Source of the DNA: Actinomycetes bacterium
Lineage (GTDB): Bacteria > Actinomycetota > Actinomycetes > Nanopelagicales > Nanopelagicaceae
Reading direction: 5' to 3'
Length of the DNA stretch: 64,000 bases
Assembly (NCBI GenBank): GCA_947383695.1
Contig: OX376642.1
Coordinates: forward strand, 682,001-746,000
The position numbers and the translations under genes are program-made. The notes beneath the pieces were generated by a model. That model searched no databases, was not told where the DNA came from, and was given only the letters and a program-made list of their open reading frames with translations. This document shows positions 9,189 to 17,754 of this stretch, piece after piece; positions within the stretch are counted from its first letter, which is position 1, and each line of letters begins with the position of its first letter.

Positions 9189-11072
9189 GTGGCAACACCT
9201 CGTCTATTTCGATTAAAGGCTGAAGTCGCTCCGGCTCCTTCTGGCCCAATGGCGCAATCTCTTCCGGTTGCAAAGATTCGTGTAGATACAGGTGTTTTTC
9301 ATCTCGATCAGTTGTACGACTACATAGTTCCGGAAAAGCTCAGCGATAGCGCACTCATTGGCGTCCGAGTTCAATTGCCATTTGGTGGTCGTGAAACGGA
9401 AGGCATTATTACCTCGCGTGTAGCCCATCCTGATCGAGCGGGTGAGTTAAAGGCGATCACCAAGGTTCTCTCACCGCATGCTGTTGCGACTGAAGCGACA
9501 CTCACCCTGATTGCAAATGCCGCACAACTTTATTGCTGTAACCCATGGGATCTGATTCGCTCAGCAATACCACCCCGAGTAGCAAGTGTTGATAAATCCC
9601 TTCCTGTTGTTCAAGCGGCTCGAACTACTCAAAGATCTGCAGCATCTCCTGTCTTTCATACCCTTTCGCCTTATCTTCCTTCCCACAGGCAAATGGTTGA
9701 CCTGGTACACGGAGTCAAAAGAAATGGCTCGGTATTGATCATTGCCCCTGATGAACATGATGTAGATCAGTTAGTCGGGGTTTTGTCGGCGTCTTTTGAG
9801 AATGTTTTCCCCTTAACCAGCTCATTGAGCCGTGAGGATCGATACCGAAATTATCTAGAACTTCAGCGGTTCCCATTATCGATAATTGTTGGTACACGTA
9901 GCGCAGTTTTTGCTCCAGTCAATAACCTCGCCACAGTAATAATCTATAAAGAATCCTCAATCGATCATTGTGAGGTTCGCTCACCTGGCTGGAATACATC
10001 AACCATTGCCAAATTGCGTTCTTACAATGAAGGCGTTTCGCTGATCTATACCGGATTTTCCCCATCTCTTAACTCTGCTTATGAAATCGATCAAAAGAAG
10101 ATGAAGTTTGTTAGTCAGCGTTTCCAGGTTGAAGCACGGGCCTTTTCTCCTTCGGAGGGAGCGCTGCTGCCTGGTCGAATTTTTTCAGAGATCAAGAAAG
10201 CTCTTAACAATGGTGCGGTTCTCTTCCTAGCGCCACGAAAAGGTTATGGAAATGCTCTTTTGTGCGCTCATTGCAGAAATGTTGCGCACTGCGATTGTGG
10301 TGGCCGTTTAGCTGTTGCTTCTAAGTCGGTAGCTCCAACATGTGTGCATTGTGGTGCTTCACATCCTCAATGGAAGTGTCGATTCTGCGGAAGAAATAAA
10401 CAATATCTCGCAGGTCGTGGAATCGATCGAGCGGCAGAAGAAATTTCAAGAGCGTTTCCAGGTTATCCAGTTGTTATCTCTGCAGGCGAGGTTATTAAAA
10501 GCTCAGTCGAATCAAAACCATCACTTGTTCTTGCTACACCTGGAGCTCAACCAGATATTCCAGGTGGTTACGCTGCAGTTGTCATCTTGGATGGGATGCG
10601 CTTTTTCTCTCATACAGATATTAATGGGCAGGAAAGAGCGCGCGAGTTGATCTTTGAAACCGCTTCTTTGATTCAAGAAGAAGGTCGAGTCCTTCTAGTA
10701 CTAGATGAAGTTCATCCAATTGTTGCAGCGCTTGCGCGATGGAATGTTGCCCCTTTACTCAAGCGAGAGCTTGCTGAAAGAGATGAGCTTCAACTACCTC
10801 CATATGTAGCCTCGGCGGTCTTGGTGATGGATACGGTGACTGCTCCTCAAATACTTTCTGGATTGAAGAAAGCATTGGCGGAAGGTCGAATCCCTTCCAG
10901 TACCCGTATCTATGGACCAACAGTTTTGCCCAAATCCCAAGCCAAGATCGTGCTACATGTTTCTCATGATCAATGGCCAGAACTTGGAAAAGTACTTCAC
11001 GAACTACAGAGAAAGCGAAGTATTTCAAAAAAGGATTTGCTGACCTTAAGAATTAATCCTTATTCGTTGTGA
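9189..11072 (+). CDS. priA: PriA-like replication restart protein without helicase motifs
   Basis: Primosomal N' family protein of 627 residues. The N-terminal DNA-binding domain (VAKIRVDTGVFHLDQLYDYIVP) and the zinc-binding cysteine region (CAHCRNVAHCDCG, then CVHC and CRFCG, about residues 357-400) are intact. The Walker A loop (GxxGxGKT) and DEEH box of active PriA are absent: the corresponding places read LVHGVKRNGSVLIIAPDE and VIIYKESS. Loss of these motifs is a known feature of actinobacterial PriA, so this is probably a structural restart factor rather than a pseudogene. Start GTG at 9189, three bases after the metK stop; the exact start is not certain. Confidence 0.9.
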   Translation: MATPRLFRLKAEVAPAPSGPMAQSLPVAKIRVDTGVFHLDQLYDYIVPEKLSDSALIGVRVQLPFGGRETEGIITSRVAHPDRAGELKAITKVLSPHAVATEATLTLIANAAQLYCCNPWDLIRSAIPPRVASVDKSLPVVQAARTTQRSAASPVFHTLSPYLPSHRQMVDLVHGVKRNGSVLIIAPDEHDVDQLVGVLSASFENVFPLTSSLSREDRYRNYLELQRFPLSIIVGTRSAVFAPVNNLATVIIYKESSIDHCEVRSPGWNTSTIAKLRSYNEGVSLIYTGFSPSLNSAYEIDQKKMKFVSQRFQVEARAFSPSEGALLPGRIFSEIKKALNNGAVLFLAPRKGYGNALLCAHCRNVAHCDCGGRLAVASKSVAPTCVHCGASHPQWKCRFCGRNKQYLAGRGIDRAAEEISRAFPGYPVVISAGEVIKSSVESKPSLVLATPGAQPDIPGGYAAVVILDGMRFFSHTDINGQERARELIFETASLIQEEGRVLLVLDEVHPIVAALARWNVAPLLKRELAERDELQLPPYVASAVLVMDTVTAPQILSGLKKALAEGRIPSSTRIYGPTVLPKSQAKIVLHVSHDQWPELGKVLHELQRKRSISKKDLLTLRINPYSL

Positions 11073-11080
11073 GTAATTGA

Positions 11081-11086
11081 TAGACT
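11081..11086 (+). promoter_or_regulatory. -10 element of leaderless promoter for def
   Basis: TAGACT is followed by exactly six bases and the def ATG at 11093. There is no ribosome binding site between them. Confidence 0.55.
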
Positions 11087-11092
11087 GTACGC

Positions 11093-11653
11093 ATGTCGAT
11101 TCAGGAAATTCGCTTCTTTGGCGATCCCGTACTCACTACTCCTGCATCTCCAGTTGTCGATTTTGATAAAGAGCTTCGCGTCCTGGTTAAAGATCTGACC
11201 GACACAATGTTGGATGCACCTGGCGCAGGTTTGGCTGCGCCTCAAATTGGTGTCCCGCTACGAGTCTTTGTGTGGGATGTAGATGAAGCACTTGGACATT
11301 TAATCAATCCCGTTTTGGATCTAAGTGAAGAGATGCAGGATGGCGAAGAAGGGTGTTTATCCTTTCCGGAGCTGCGATACGAAACTCCGAGAGCCATGAG
11401 AGCGGTCGCAAAAGGATTCAACATGTACGGTGAACCGGTCGTTGTTGAGGGAACTGAGTTCCTGGCTCGCGCCCTTCAACATGAGACCGATCATCTCAAC
11501 GGCATTCTTTTTATAGATAAGTTATCGGCGGAGAACCGAAAGTTAGCGATGAAGGAAATTCGCGAATCGGAATGGTTCAATCTAGCCTCTGAAAATGGAC
11601 AAACCATTCAAGTGAAGGACTCACCGCACACGATCTTCGGACGGAATACATAA
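11093..11653 (+). CDS. def: Peptide deformylase
   Basis: Removes the formyl group from new proteins; pairs functionally with fmt, which follows. The 186-residue protein has the three family motifs: GAGLAAPQIGV (motif 1), EGCLSFPEL with the metal-binding cysteine (motif 2), and QHETDHLNG with two metal-binding histidines and the catalytic glutamate (motif 3). The stop TAA shares its last base with the fmt ATG. The gene has its own TANNNT promoter and probably leads the def-fmt-rsmB operon. Confidence 0.97.
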   Translation: MSIQEIRFFGDPVLTTPASPVVDFDKELRVLVKDLTDTMLDAPGAGLAAPQIGVPLRVFVWDVDEALGHLINPVLDLSEEMQDGEEGCLSFPELRYETPRAMRAVAKGFNMYGEPVVVEGTEFLARALQHETDHLNGILFIDKLSAENRKLAMKEIRESEWFNLASENGQTIQVKDSPHTIFGRNT

Positions 11654-12561
11654 TGCGTCTTGGAGTAGCTGCTACTCCTGAAGTTGCGATTCCTACCCTT
11701 GAATGGTTGCACTCCAGCAAACACACCATTGATTTGATTATCACTCAACCCGATAAGCCTTCTGGAAGAGGTCGCGTACTTACGCAAACTCCGGTTGCCG
11801 ATTGGGCGGAGCAACACAAGATTGAGGTTGTTAAACCTGCAAGCTCAACAGAACTCAATGGTGTGATCGATTATCTGGATTGTGTAATCACCATCGGTTA
11901 CGGAGTCCTCTTGCCCCAGGCGGTTCTGGATCTTCCTCGACATGGTTTCCTTAACCTTCATTTCTCTTTATTGCCTCAATACCGAGGTGCTGCACCCGCT
12001 CAATACGCCTTATTGCATGGCGTAGAAAAAACAGGAGTAACCGTGTTTCAACTCGATAAGGGAATGGACACCGGGCCTATTTTCTCTCAGATTGAAGTTG
12101 GAATAGATCCGCAATGGAGAAGTTTTGAAATTCTCAAGGTGTTAGCTGAGCGCGGGGTAGAAGCGGTTGACCAGGCTCTCGAGATGATTGAACGCGGTGA
12201 ATCACCGATGCCTCAGACAGGATCGCCATCATTTGCGCCGAAGATTTCAAAGCAAGATGCCTTGATAGATTTTACGAAGGATTCGGCGACTGTAGTTAAT
12301 GCAATACGTGCTTACACATATGAACCTGGTGCGTGGAGTCTTTGGAACTCCGAACCATTCAAAGTTTCCGCGGCTATCTCGGCGCAAGCTCTTTCATTGG
12401 CACCATCAACTATCTCAGTTATCAATAATTGTGTCTTCGTGGGTTGCGGAAACGGAACGACTATTGAGTTACTAAGGGTTGTTCCAGCAGGCAAGAAAGA
12501 GATGGCCGCCATTGATTGGGCACGTGGGGCTCGTTTAAATGGTGGAGAGACTTTTGGTTGA
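11653..12561 (+). CDS. fmt: Methionyl-tRNA formyltransferase
   Basis: Formylates the initiator Met-tRNA using 10-formyl-tetrahydrofolate. The 302-residue protein carries the folate-binding/catalytic segment NLHFSLLPQYRGAAPAQYAL and the DKGMDTGPI motif, followed by a C-terminal beta-barrel domain. It overlaps def by one base and rsmB by 23 bases, so the three genes are translated from one message. Length and motif order are normal. Confidence 0.97.
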   Translation: MRLGVAATPEVAIPTLEWLHSSKHTIDLIITQPDKPSGRGRVLTQTPVADWAEQHKIEVVKPASSTELNGVIDYLDCVITIGYGVLLPQAVLDLPRHGFLNLHFSLLPQYRGAAPAQYALLHGVEKTGVTVFQLDKGMDTGPIFSQIEVGIDPQWRSFEILKVLAERGVEAVDQALEMIERGESPMPQTGSPSFAPKISKQDALIDFTKDSATVVNAIRAYTYEPGAWSLWNSEPFKVSAAISAQALSLAPSTISVINNCVFVGCGNGTTIELLRVVPAGKKEMAAIDWARGARLNGGETFG

Positions 12562-13909
12562 GCCACGCAGAAACACCTTCAAATCTCCTAAACCTGAAGC
12601 TTCTCGTCTTCTGGCTTTTGATTTAATAACTGAGGTCAATCGAAACAATGGATATTCCAACTTACTTTTGCCTCAAGCTCTCAATGCGAGCAAACTTGAA
12701 GAACGGGATAGATCCTTTGTAACAGAGCTCTTGTACGGAACTATCCGCATGCAGGGCAAACATGATTGGGTATTGCAACAGATTAGTGATCGACCATGGT
12801 CTGAGGTTGATCCAGGAATAGTTGATGTGTGCAGAATGGGTGTTCACCAAATTCATGAAATGCGGGTACCTGATCACGCCGCTGTGGCTTCTACCGTTGA
12901 AGTGGCACGTAAGCGTTTGGGAGAGTCAAAGGCGAGCTTTGTTAACGCGCTATTGCGAAGTGTTACACGTAAGAGCCAAGAAGATTGGTTTGCTCCGCTA
13001 AATCAGATATCTGATCCGGTAGAAAAATTTGCGATTCAATCCTCTCATCCAGAGTGGATAGTTTCTGCTTACTTTGATCTTTTGAAGGATTGGGATCAGG
13101 TCGAAAAGGCTTTAACGATTAACAATGAAGCGGCGGTTCCAACTCTAGTTTCATGGCCAGGTCTTTCTACTCAACAAGATTTAGTCGATATCGGGGGAGA
13201 GCCAACAACATTCTCGCCATACGGTGCTCATTGGAAGGGTAATCCAGGAGCTTTAGAGTTAATCAAGGCTCGAAAGATCGGCGTGCAGGATGAAGGTTCG
13301 CAGCTAGTTGCATCAGCTTTTGCAGCTGCAGCGGGAGGCGATTCCTGGCTAGATATGTGTGCAGGACCAGGTGGAAAAGCTGCCTTTTTGTCCAGTATCG
13401 CTCGTGAACGCGGGATACGTTTTACCGCCAATGAAGTTTCTGTTCCGCGTGCAGAGTTAGTTAAGCAAGTTGTGCAAGGGGACCGTGTTTTAGTGGGAGA
13501 TGGTCGAGAGATCGGCAATCAATCGGAGAAGTTTGATGCAATCTTGATTGATGCACCATGTACAGGATTAGGGGCTTTGCGTCGTCGACCTGAAGTTCGT
13601 TGGCGCAGAACGCTGCAGGATTTGCGTGAGCTCACACAGTTACAGCGAGAACTCATTGAATCCGGTATCAACGCTTTGGCTCCTGGAGGAGTCTTGGGTT
13701 ATGCAACTTGTTCACCACATCTTGCAGAAACATCGATTCAAGTTGCCGATATCAAGAAACGCTTTCCGACCATGCAGCAAATGGAGATCACCCCATTTCT
13801 GCCCGACAACCTTGTGGACTCTGAACGTGCTGGCGCGATGTCTCTGTGGACGCACAAAATCGGCACAGATGCGATGTATCTAGCCCTGTTTAAAAAGATT
13901 GCCGAGTAA
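12539..13909 (+). CDS. rsmB: 16S rRNA cytosine-5 methyltransferase RsmB family
   Basis: Methylates cytosine 967 of 16S rRNA (family knowledge). The N-terminal NusB-like RNA-binding domain spans about residues 18-160 (ASRLLAFDLITEV, ELLYGTIR, VNALLRSVTRK). The C-terminal Rossmann methyltransferase has the SAM loop LDMCAGPGGKAAF, the DAPCTGLGALRRRPE motif and the YATCSPHLAET motif, giving the two cysteines needed by m5C enzymes. The ATG at 12539 overlaps fmt by 23 bases. The TAA stop (13907-13909) forms the first half of the -10 box of the next gene, rpe. Confidence 0.95.
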   Translation: MVERLLVEPRRNTFKSPKPEASRLLAFDLITEVNRNNGYSNLLLPQALNASKLEERDRSFVTELLYGTIRMQGKHDWVLQQISDRPWSEVDPGIVDVCRMGVHQIHEMRVPDHAAVASTVEVARKRLGESKASFVNALLRSVTRKSQEDWFAPLNQISDPVEKFAIQSSHPEWIVSAYFDLLKDWDQVEKALTINNEAAVPTLVSWPGLSTQQDLVDIGGEPTTFSPYGAHWKGNPGALELIKARKIGVQDEGSQLVASAFAAAAGGDSWLDMCAGPGGKAAFLSSIARERGIRFTANEVSVPRAELVKQVVQGDRVLVGDGREIGNQSEKFDAILIDAPCTGLGALRRRPEVRWRRTLQDLRELTQLQRELIESGINALAPGGVLGYATCSPHLAETSIQVADIKKRFPTMQQMEITPFLPDNLVDSERAGAMSLWTHKIGTDAMYLALFKKIAE

Positions 13910-13912
13910 AAT
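13907..13912 (+). promoter_or_regulatory. -10 element for rpe containing the rsmB stop codon
   Basis: TAAAAT: its first three bases are the rsmB stop codon, and six bases separate it from the rpe ATG at 13919. It is the best -10 match among the plus-strand housekeeping genes here. Confidence 0.55.
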
Positions 13913-13918
13913 ACGAGC

Positions 13919-14587
13919 ATGAGCCGTGAGATTCGTATAACGCCGAGCATCCTGAATGCGGATTTTTCAAAACTTAATGAGGAGATCGATCGTATCGCCG
14001 GCGTATCGGATCTACTTCACTTGGATGTTATGGATGATGTTTTCGTTCCGAACTTCACATTTGATTTTGAAGCCGCCTCAAAGATCATCAAGGAATCATC
14101 CTTGCCTGTTGATGCACACTTAATGGTGGCAAATGTTGACCAGATCGCAGTTCAGTACGCAGAGATCGGATGCGCCTCAGTCACAATTCACGCAGAGGCA
14201 ACTGAGAATATTCCGGCGACATTAAAGAACATTCGTGCAGCAGGTTCTCGTTCTAGCCTGGGAATCAAACCCAATACAAGCATCGAGGATTACCGTGATT
14301 GCGTTGATCTTGTAGATATGTTCCTCATAATGACCGTTGAGCCCGGATTTGGTGGGCAAAAATTCATGGAAAATATGATGGATAAGGTTAAACGGACCCG
14401 CGAATTAATTGGAGATAGAGATATCTGGTTACAGGTCGATGGTGGAGTGTCGATGCAAACTATCGAAATCGCGCTGGCGGCCGGTGCTGACACATTTGTC
14501 GTAGGAAGCGCTGTTTTTAACGCAGCTGATCCAGCCCAAATGGTTGTCGACATTAGAGAATTCGCAACGAGCAAGAGTGCGCTCTAG
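13919..14587 (+). CDS. rpe: Ribulose-phosphate 3-epimerase
   Basis: Interconverts ribulose 5-phosphate and xylulose 5-phosphate in the pentose phosphate pathway. The 222-residue TIM barrel has ITPSILNADFSKLNEEI, LHLDVMDDVFVPNFTF (metal-binding H/D), DAHLMV, TVEPGFGGQKF and VDGGV, and the phosphate-binding VVGSAVF. The fold and length are standard. Probably leaderless, with its -10 box overlapping the upstream stop. Confidence 0.97.
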   Translation: MSREIRITPSILNADFSKLNEEIDRIAGVSDLLHLDVMDDVFVPNFTFDFEAASKIIKESSLPVDAHLMVANVDQIAVQYAEIGCASVTIHAEATENIPATLKNIRAAGSRSSLGIKPNTSIEDYRDCVDLVDMFLIMTVEPGFGGQKFMENMMDKVKRTRELIGDRDIWLQVDGGVSMQTIEIALAAGADTFVVGSAVFNAADPAQMVVDIREFATSKSAL

Positions 14588-14593
14588 TAAACT
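14588..14593 (+). promoter_or_regulatory. -10 element of leaderless promoter for hisE
   Basis: TAAACT directly follows the rpe stop TAG and lies six bases before ATG 14600. It supports ATG 14600 over the in-frame TTG at 14594. Confidence 0.55.
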
Positions 14594-14599
14594 TTGGAC

Positions 14600-14863
14600 A
14601 TGAAATCCTTTGAAGAGTTGTGGGTAGAGCTCAGCCAAAAGGCTGTGGATCGTCCTGAAGGATCTGGAACAGTCGCTGCGTTAGATGCGGGGATTCACGC
14701 AATCGGGAAAAAGATTCTCGAAGAAGCTGGCGAGGTATGGCTGGCAGCTGAACATGAAAGCGATGAAGCTGTCTCTGAAGAGATCAGTCAACTTCTTTAC
14801 CATCTGCAAACATTGATGCTTGCACGCGGTTTAACACTTAACGATATCTATAAGTTTCTCTAA
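14600..14863 (+). CDS. hisE: Phosphoribosyl-ATP pyrophosphatase
   Basis: Second step of histidine synthesis. The 87-residue all-alpha protein has [20 protein letters not shown] and [11 protein letters not shown] with the metal-binding glutamates, then an [14 protein letters not shown] helix. The ATG at 14600 is preferred over the in-frame TTG six bases upstream because family members begin MK-x-FEELW-like and because a TAAACT -10 is six bases before this ATG. It stands next to hisG, the first histidine enzyme, as in mycobacteria. Confidence 0.95.
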   Translation: MKSFEELWVELSQKAVDRPEGSGTVAALDAGIHAIGKKILEEAGEVWLAAEHESDEAVSEEISQLLYHLQTLMLARGLTLNDIYKFL

Positions 14864-14872
14864 GGGGCGATC

Positions 14873-15718
14873 ATGTTACGAATAGCGGTACCAAATAAGG
14901 GCTCCCTTGCAGAGAGTTCGATTGCAATTTTGAAGGAGGCTGGCTATCGCCAGCGCACAGATAGTCGAGATTTAGTTCTGGCTGATCCCGATAATGGTGT
15001 TGAGTTTTACTACCTGCGTCCACGCGATATTGCTGTCTATGTTGGTTCCGGCGAATTAGAGGCTGGAATTACCGGTCGTGACTTACTGATCGATTCTGCA
15101 GCCGATGCTGAAGAGATCCTGTCATTGGATTTCGGCGGATCAACCTTTCGCTTTGCTGCACCAACAGGCAAGGATTGGAAGATTAGTGATCTTGCCGGAA
15201 AGAGAATCGCCACGGCGTATCCAGGTTTAGTACAACACAGTCTGAAGGGTTTAAATATTCAAGCCCAAATCGTTCGCTTGGATGGCGCAGTTGAAAGCAG
15301 TGTTCGTCTTGGAGTCGCCGACATGATCGCCGATGTTGTTAGTACGGGAAATACCTTGCGCCAAGCTGGTCTGCAAACATTTGGTGAACCAATTTTAAGC
15401 AGCGAAGCGATCGTTATTAAGCGATCAGGTGTTGCGATTCCTGCTGGACTTGAAGTACTGATTCGACGACTACAAGGCGTAGTAACTGCGCGTCGTTATG
15501 TTTTGCTCGATTACGATGTTTCAAAGGATCTGGTTGAAAAGGCATGTGCGATCACACCAGGACTTGAGTCTCCGACTATTTCACCTTTGCAAAAGGCTGA
15601 TTGGGTGGCGGTACGTGCAATGGTTCTTCGTAAAGAGACCAACCGCGTAATGGATGAACTATGGGCTCTAGGTGCTCGCGGAATCCTCGTAACAGATATT
15701 CACGCCTGCCGTTTGTAG
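14873..15718 (+). CDS. hisG: ATP phosphoribosyltransferase, long form
   Basis: First and feedback-controlled step of histidine synthesis, condensing ATP with PRPP. The 281-residue length marks the long HisG form with a C-terminal ACT-like regulatory domain (about residues 210-281), which acts without HisZ. Seen: [17 protein letters not shown] at the N-terminus, the GITGRDLL motif, and [15 protein letters not shown] for PRPP binding. An AAGGGGCG ribosome binding site lies just before the ATG. The stop abuts, base to base, the stop of serB on the other strand. Confidence 0.96.
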   Translation: MLRIAVPNKGSLAESSIAILKEAGYRQRTDSRDLVLADPDNGVEFYYLRPRDIAVYVGSGELEAGITGRDLLIDSAADAEEILSLDFGGSTFRFAAPTGKDWKISDLAGKRIATAYPGLVQHSLKGLNIQAQIVRLDGAVESSVRLGVADMIADVVSTGNTLRQAGLQTFGEPILSSEAIVIKRSGVAIPAGLEVLIRRLQGVVTARRYVLLDYDVSKDLVEKACAITPGLESPTISPLQKADWVAVRAMVLRKETNRVMDELWALGARGILVTDIHACRL

Positions 15719-16357
15719 TTAGAGCTTTATAAGGTGTGCGACACCGTGAAGTGAAGGCTCATTGATTACATATTGAGCCTGTGCGGCCACGATTGGCTTT
15801 GCATTAAATGCGATGCTGATTCCTGCCGCTGCCATCATGTCTAAATCATTTGCTCCATCGCCAATTGCCACCGTGTCCTCAATTTTCACGTCGCATTTCT
15901 TTGCGAATTCATGAAGCGCATCAGCTTTTGCTGCCCGATCGATGATGACACCTGTTACTCGACCTGTCAGTCGTCCATCTACGATTTCAAGGGTATTAGC
16001 TTTGTAGAAATCAATCTTCAATTGATCAATCAGAGGCTTAATTATGTTGATGAAGCCACCTGATACTAAAGATACGAAGTGACCTTTTGCATGCAATTGT
16101 TCAACGAGCTCGGCGGCTCCATCGGTTAAAACAATCTCCTGCTGAACCTCTGCGATAACAGATTCAGGCAGATCTCTTAATAAGGCAACTCGCGCAATGA
16201 GACTCTGGGCAAAATCCAGTTCGCCACGCATTGCAGACTCAGTCACCTTTGAAACCTCATCAAACACACCAGCTTTAGCGGCCAATAATTCAATCGCCTC
16301 TTGCTGAATAAAGGTTGAATCAACATCAAATTGAACCAGGCGTTTAGGCGTACTCAT
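15719..16357 (-). CDS. serB: Phosphoserine phosphatase, catalytic part only
   Basis: Removes phosphate from phosphoserine, the last step of serine synthesis. The 212-residue HAD protein has motif I FDVDSTF, the cap region, the motif II serine in SLVSGG, the motif III lysine and motif IV GDGANDLDMMAAAG. Mycobacterial SerB2 fuses two ACT domains to this enzyme; here they are in the separate upstream frame 16365-16880. The ATG at 16357 is chosen; the frame stays open to a TTG at 16378 that overlaps the ACT gene. Residues just before motif I (EESMSTPKRL) resemble the linker in SerB2, which suggests a split former fusion. Confidence 0.92.
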   Translation of the reverse strand: MSTPKRLVQFDVDSTFIQQEAIELLAAKAGVFDEVSKVTESAMRGELDFAQSLIARVALLRDLPESVIAEVQQEIVLTDGAAELVEQLHAKGHFVSLVSGGFINIIKPLIDQLKIDFYKANTLEIVDGRLTGRVTGVIIDRAAKADALHEFAKKCDVKIEDTVAIGDGANDLDMMAAAGISIAFNAKPIVAAQAQYVINEPSLHGVAHLIKL

Positions 16358-16364
16358 AGATTCT

Positions 16365-16880
16365 TCAGCCAACCGCAATCGTTGTTCCGACTTCAGCTGG
16401 TATTTGTTGAAGTGAGTTTGTCAAGACAGTTGCATCAACAACAGAAACATGAAGAACGATCTCGACTGGATCTACTCCATTGCGATTGATGTCCTCAATG
16501 TTTCCGCCTAAAGTCTTTATGCAAGAAGTTACCGCTGCCAAGTAGCGTGGATGAAGTTTGGTAGAAGTTATCAAAACCTTTTGCAATTGTGGTCGGGCGG
16601 TAATTGATGGTGAATAGGAAAATACAGAAGCGATATCTACATTCTGAGCAGAGGCCAGAGCCTCTAGGTCGGCTTCGATCGCACTTTGGTGTGCTGGGTT
16701 AAGTGCGATATGAACTGTCAGAATTAATCTTTTATTGATTATGATTTGATCGATATCGATGATAGACACTGCGAATGGCGATAGGCTCTCGAACAAAGCA
16801 TTGGCCAACCCTGGTGCGTCCTCGCCTGTAAGAAGGATGAGACCGGTGAATTGCTCGCTTTTTTCGCTTGTAAGTGTCAT
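16365..16880 (-). CDS. Tandem ACT-domain protein, detached regulatory half of SerB2
   Basis: The 171-residue protein matches the two N-terminal ACT domains of actinobacterial SerB2: domain 1 about residues 11-85 (LILLTGEDAPGLANALFESL, VSIIDIDQIIINKRLIL) and domain 2 about residues 95-171 (KVLITSTKLHPRYLAAV, GGNIEDINRN). ACT domains bind amino acids, so it probably lets serine or another amino acid tune the phosphatase encoded 7 bases downstream. It has no catalytic domain. A TAACCT nine bases before the ATG may be its -10. Whether the two products form a complex is inference. Confidence 0.85.
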   Translation of the reverse strand: MTLTSEKSEQFTGLILLTGEDAPGLANALFESLSPFAVSIIDIDQIIINKRLILTVHIALNPAHQSAIEADLEALASAQNVDIASVFSYSPSITARPQLQKVLITSTKLHPRYLAAVTSCIKTLGGNIEDINRNGVDPVEIVLHVSVVDATVLTNSLQQIPAEVGTTIAVG

Positions 16881-16965
16881 AAGAAGGCAAGGTTATCGTG
16901 AATCACTATTGCTTTAGGTCAGGTTTGCGACCCTTTGAACGATCCACCCAGTATCTTTTGCATCT

Positions 16966-17754
16966 ATGAGTAGCTCTGTTTTGACTCTTACAGATGTCTC
17001 CGTCCGACGAGGCGATCGGACTATTTTGGGACCTCTGAATTTTTCGATATCCCAGGGGGAGCGCTGGGTAGTTTTAGGTCCTAATGGGGCAGGAAAATCC
17101 ACTCTTCTTCAGATTCTTGCTACAAAGATTTTCCCAACTCATGGAGTTGTAACGGTTTTGGATAAAGAGATGGGCAAGGTAGATCTCTTTGAATTGAGAA
17201 CGAGAATCGGCTTATGTGGTTCCGTTATCGCAGAAGATATTCCCTATGATGAAACAGTTAAGGATGTTGTTTTAACTGCCGCGTATGCGATCTTAGGTCG
17301 TTGGAATGAAGCTTACGATTTGTGGGATGAATCTCGCGCTATGGCCTTACTTACAAACTTTGGAGTTCGCGAACTAGGCGATCGTCTATATGGAACTTTG
17401 AGCGAGGGTGAGAAGAAAAGAGTTCAAATCTCTCGTGCATTAATGACCGATCCCGAACTTCTTTTATTGGATGAGCCCGCTGCTGGGTTAGATCTTGGCG
17501 GTCGTGAGGATTTACTCAAGCGTTTTGCTAACTTCTCCGCCGATCCACTTGCTCCAGCAACAATTTTAGTTACACACCACATTGAAGAAATTCCAGCTGG
17601 AACAACACATGCGCTTTTGATTAAGGATGGGGCGATAGCGGTTTCAGGTCCTATCGATCAGGTAATCACCTCTGAGCATGTATCCGCAGTCTTCGGAACC
17701 TCAATTACTGTGACACCAGAATCTGGTCGGTATTTTGCACGTGCCGCTATTTAA
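16966..17754 (+). CDS. ABC transporter ATP-binding protein without a permease partner
   Basis: A 262-residue ATPase with Walker A GPNGAGKST (about residue 40), Q-loop region, signature LSEGEKKR, Walker B LLLLDEPAAGLDLG and the H-loop in VTHHIEEIP. No membrane or solute-binding component is adjacent. The same neighbour pair (serB2 and a lone ABC ATPase) exists in M. tuberculosis as I recall, so the linkage is old. A TATCTT lies eight bases before the ATG. The substrate is unknown; a ModF-like or non-transport role is possible. Confidence 0.9.
   Translation: MSSSVLTLTDVSVRRGDRTILGPLNFSISQGERWVVLGPNGAGKSTLLQILATKIFPTHGVVTVLDKEMGKVDLFELRTRIGLCGSVIAEDIPYDETVKDVVLTAAYAILGRWNEAYDLWDESRAMALLTNFGVRELGDRLYGTLSEGEKKRVQISRALMTDPELLLLDEPAAGLDLGGREDLLKRFANFSADPLAPATILVTHHIEEIPAGTTHALLIKDGAIAVSGPIDQVITSEHVSAVFGTSITVTPESGRYFARAAI

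Noticed and set aside
9189-11072. priA as a pseudogene
   Set aside because: The frame is intact, the zinc motifs are conserved, and helicase-less PriA is usual in actinobacteria.
16357-16380. Programmed +1 frameshift joining the ACT and SerB frames
   Set aside because: The junction (GGC TGA A) lacks a recognised slippery codon or upstream stimulator; gene fission or an assembly error is simpler.
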